Below, piece by piece: positions 63,190 to 64,000 of a stretch of 64,000 nucleotides of DNA (within the stretch, counting starts at the first letter, position 1; each line of letters opens with the position of its first letter). The DNA lies in the NCBI GenBank assembly GCA_009744235.1, contig WPHV01000007.1, forward strand, positions 248,001 to 312,000, given 5' to 3'. The stretch is from Gillisella vitis (GTDB lineage: Bacteria; Pseudomonadota; Alphaproteobacteria; Rhizobiales; Rhizobiaceae). The translations under genes and the position numbers were made by a program. The notes under the pieces were generated by a model, which was not told the origin of the DNA, ran no database searches, and saw only the letters and a program-made list of their open reading frames with translations.

Positions 63190-64000
63190 ATGAAGTTCGA
63201 CACACCTGCAACAACCAATCCAATCGACCGCCTCAAGGTCGTCGGTAAGCCGATTCACCGCATCGATGGTCAATTGAAGACAACCGGCCGGGCGATGTAT
63301 GCCTATGAGTGGCGTGATCCGAACACGCGTTATGCCTATGGCTACCCGGTTGGGGCAGCAATTGCCAAAGGCCGGATCAAAGCCATGGATGTGACAGCAG
63401 CCAGGAAAGCTGATGGCGTGATCTCTGTGGTGACAACTCTGGATGTCGGTAAGCGCGAGAAGGGCAAGTTCAATACTGCAAACCTGTTCGGTGGCGATGA
63501 AGTTCAGCATTATCATCAGGCAATTGCCGTCGTGGTCGCGGAGACTTTCGAGCAGGCGCGGGCTGCTGCTGCCCTGGTTAAAGTAGACTATGACGAGGAG
63601 AAGGGGACATTTGATCTCAGTGCTGCCCGAGAGACGGCGAAAAAACCGGATGAGTCCCAGAAGCCGGACACGGCTGTCGGTGATTTCGAAACAGCTTTCC
63701 GCACCGCTCCAGTCGCCCTTGAGCAATCCTATACGACGCCTGACCAATCCCATGCGATGATGGAACCGCATGCCTCAATTGCCGCTTGGGATGGTGACGA
63801 GGTGACCGTGTGGACATCCAGCCAGATGATCGATTGGTGGCGCTCTGATCTCGCCACAACCCTCGGCGTTGACAAGGAGAAGATCCATTTGATGTCGCCG
63901 TTTATCGGCGGCGGCTTCGGCGGCAAGCTGTTTCTCCGGGCCGATGCCGTTTTGGCCGCTTTCGCGGCAAGGGCGGCGAAACGCCCTGTGAAAGTCGCCT
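63190..64000 (+). CDS. paoC: Periplasmic aldehyde oxidoreductase, molybdenum subunit PaoC, cut by the window end
   Basis: The first 270 codons of the catalytic subunit are visible, starting MKFDTPATTNPIDRLKVVGK. The frame is open to the last base. Features: IHRIDGQLKTTGRAMYAYEW, the substrate/cofactor domain start DQSHAMMEPHASIAAWDGDE, and VHLMSPFIGGGFGGKLFLR-type glycines (seen as SPFIGGGFGGK) of the molybdopterin-binding region. The active-site glutamate lies beyond the window. Third gene of the paoABC operon; a paoD-type maturation factor may follow outside. Confidence 0.9.
   Translation, partial: MKFDTPATTNPIDRLKVVGKPIHRIDGQLKTTGRAMYAYEWRDPNTRYAYGYPVGAAIAKGRIKAMDVTAARKADGVISVVTTLDVGKREKGKFNTANLFGGDEVQHYHQAIAVVVAETFEQARAAAALVKVDYDEEKGTFDLSAARETAKKPDESQKPDTAVGDFETAFRTAPVALEQSYTTPDQSHAMMEPHASIAAWDGDEVTVWTSSQMIDWWRSDLATTLGVDKEKIHLMSPFIGGGFGGKLFLRADAVLAAFAARAAKRPVKVA

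Overview
The window looks like a piece of a secondary replicon (plasmid or chromid) of a Rhizobiaceae bacterium (Rhizobium / Agrobacterium / Allorhizobium type). The reasons are the GC-rich coding sequence, the density of ABC sugar and sugar-acid importers each with its own LacI, GntR, AraC or IclR regulator, several short palindromic intergenic elements of the kind scattered through rhizobial genomes, and a pair of 16-bp palindromes at 5.62-5.67 kb that fit the repABC-family centromere (parS) consensus as I recall it. No replication gene, rRNA, tRNA, CRISPR array or intact transposon was seen.

Layout. 0-4.6 kb: the 3' part of a LacI-type regulator and a ribose-type ABC importer, with a LacI-like operator at its promoter. 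4.6-8.2 kb: a gene-poor, AT-richer segment holding the parS pair, a CTACC tandem repeat, a small unknown gene and a DUF1612-like gene. 8.3-13.7 kb: a tightly coupled ytfQ-ytfR-ytfT-yjfF galactofuranose-type importer with a FadR-type regulator as its last gene. 13.9-18.1 kb: two tandem aromatic-type aldehyde dehydrogenases and a divergent AraC regulator. 18.2-24.5 kb: a sugar-acid operon (taurine/nitrate-type ABC importer, L-arabinonate-dehydratase-like enzyme, RraA-fold protein) with a divergent GntR regulator and a candidate operator between them.

24.9-45.6 kb is the most unusual part. It holds two paralogous pairs of a group-D flavin monooxygenase and an NTF2-fold protein, plus one flavin reductase, a nitroreductase, an extradiol (VOC) dioxygenase, an acetoacetate-decarboxylase-fold protein, a fumarylacetoacetate-hydrolase-fold protein, two MFS transporters and an OprB-type porin. 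A TetR regulator has a palindrome lying on the promoter of the second monooxygenase. Together these suggest an inducible route that hydroxylates and meta-cleaves an unknown cyclic compound. Membrane-lipid and stress genes (CFA synthase, SulP, universal stress protein) and a TPR regulator lie inside this stretch.

45.7-56.5 kb: a decayed LysR regulator, a deaminase, a GntR regulator, and a peptide-type ABC importer without its ATPases, joined to a GH1 glucosidase, a cog3964 amidohydrolase, a RidA protein, an IclR regulator and a SelA-fold PLP enzyme. This looks like a pathway for a glycosylated or acylated amino compound. 56.8-64 kb: a 5TMR-LYT diguanylate cyclase, two transglutaminase-like proteins, a membrane protein, and the start of a paoABC periplasmic aldehyde oxidoreductase operon cut by the window edge.
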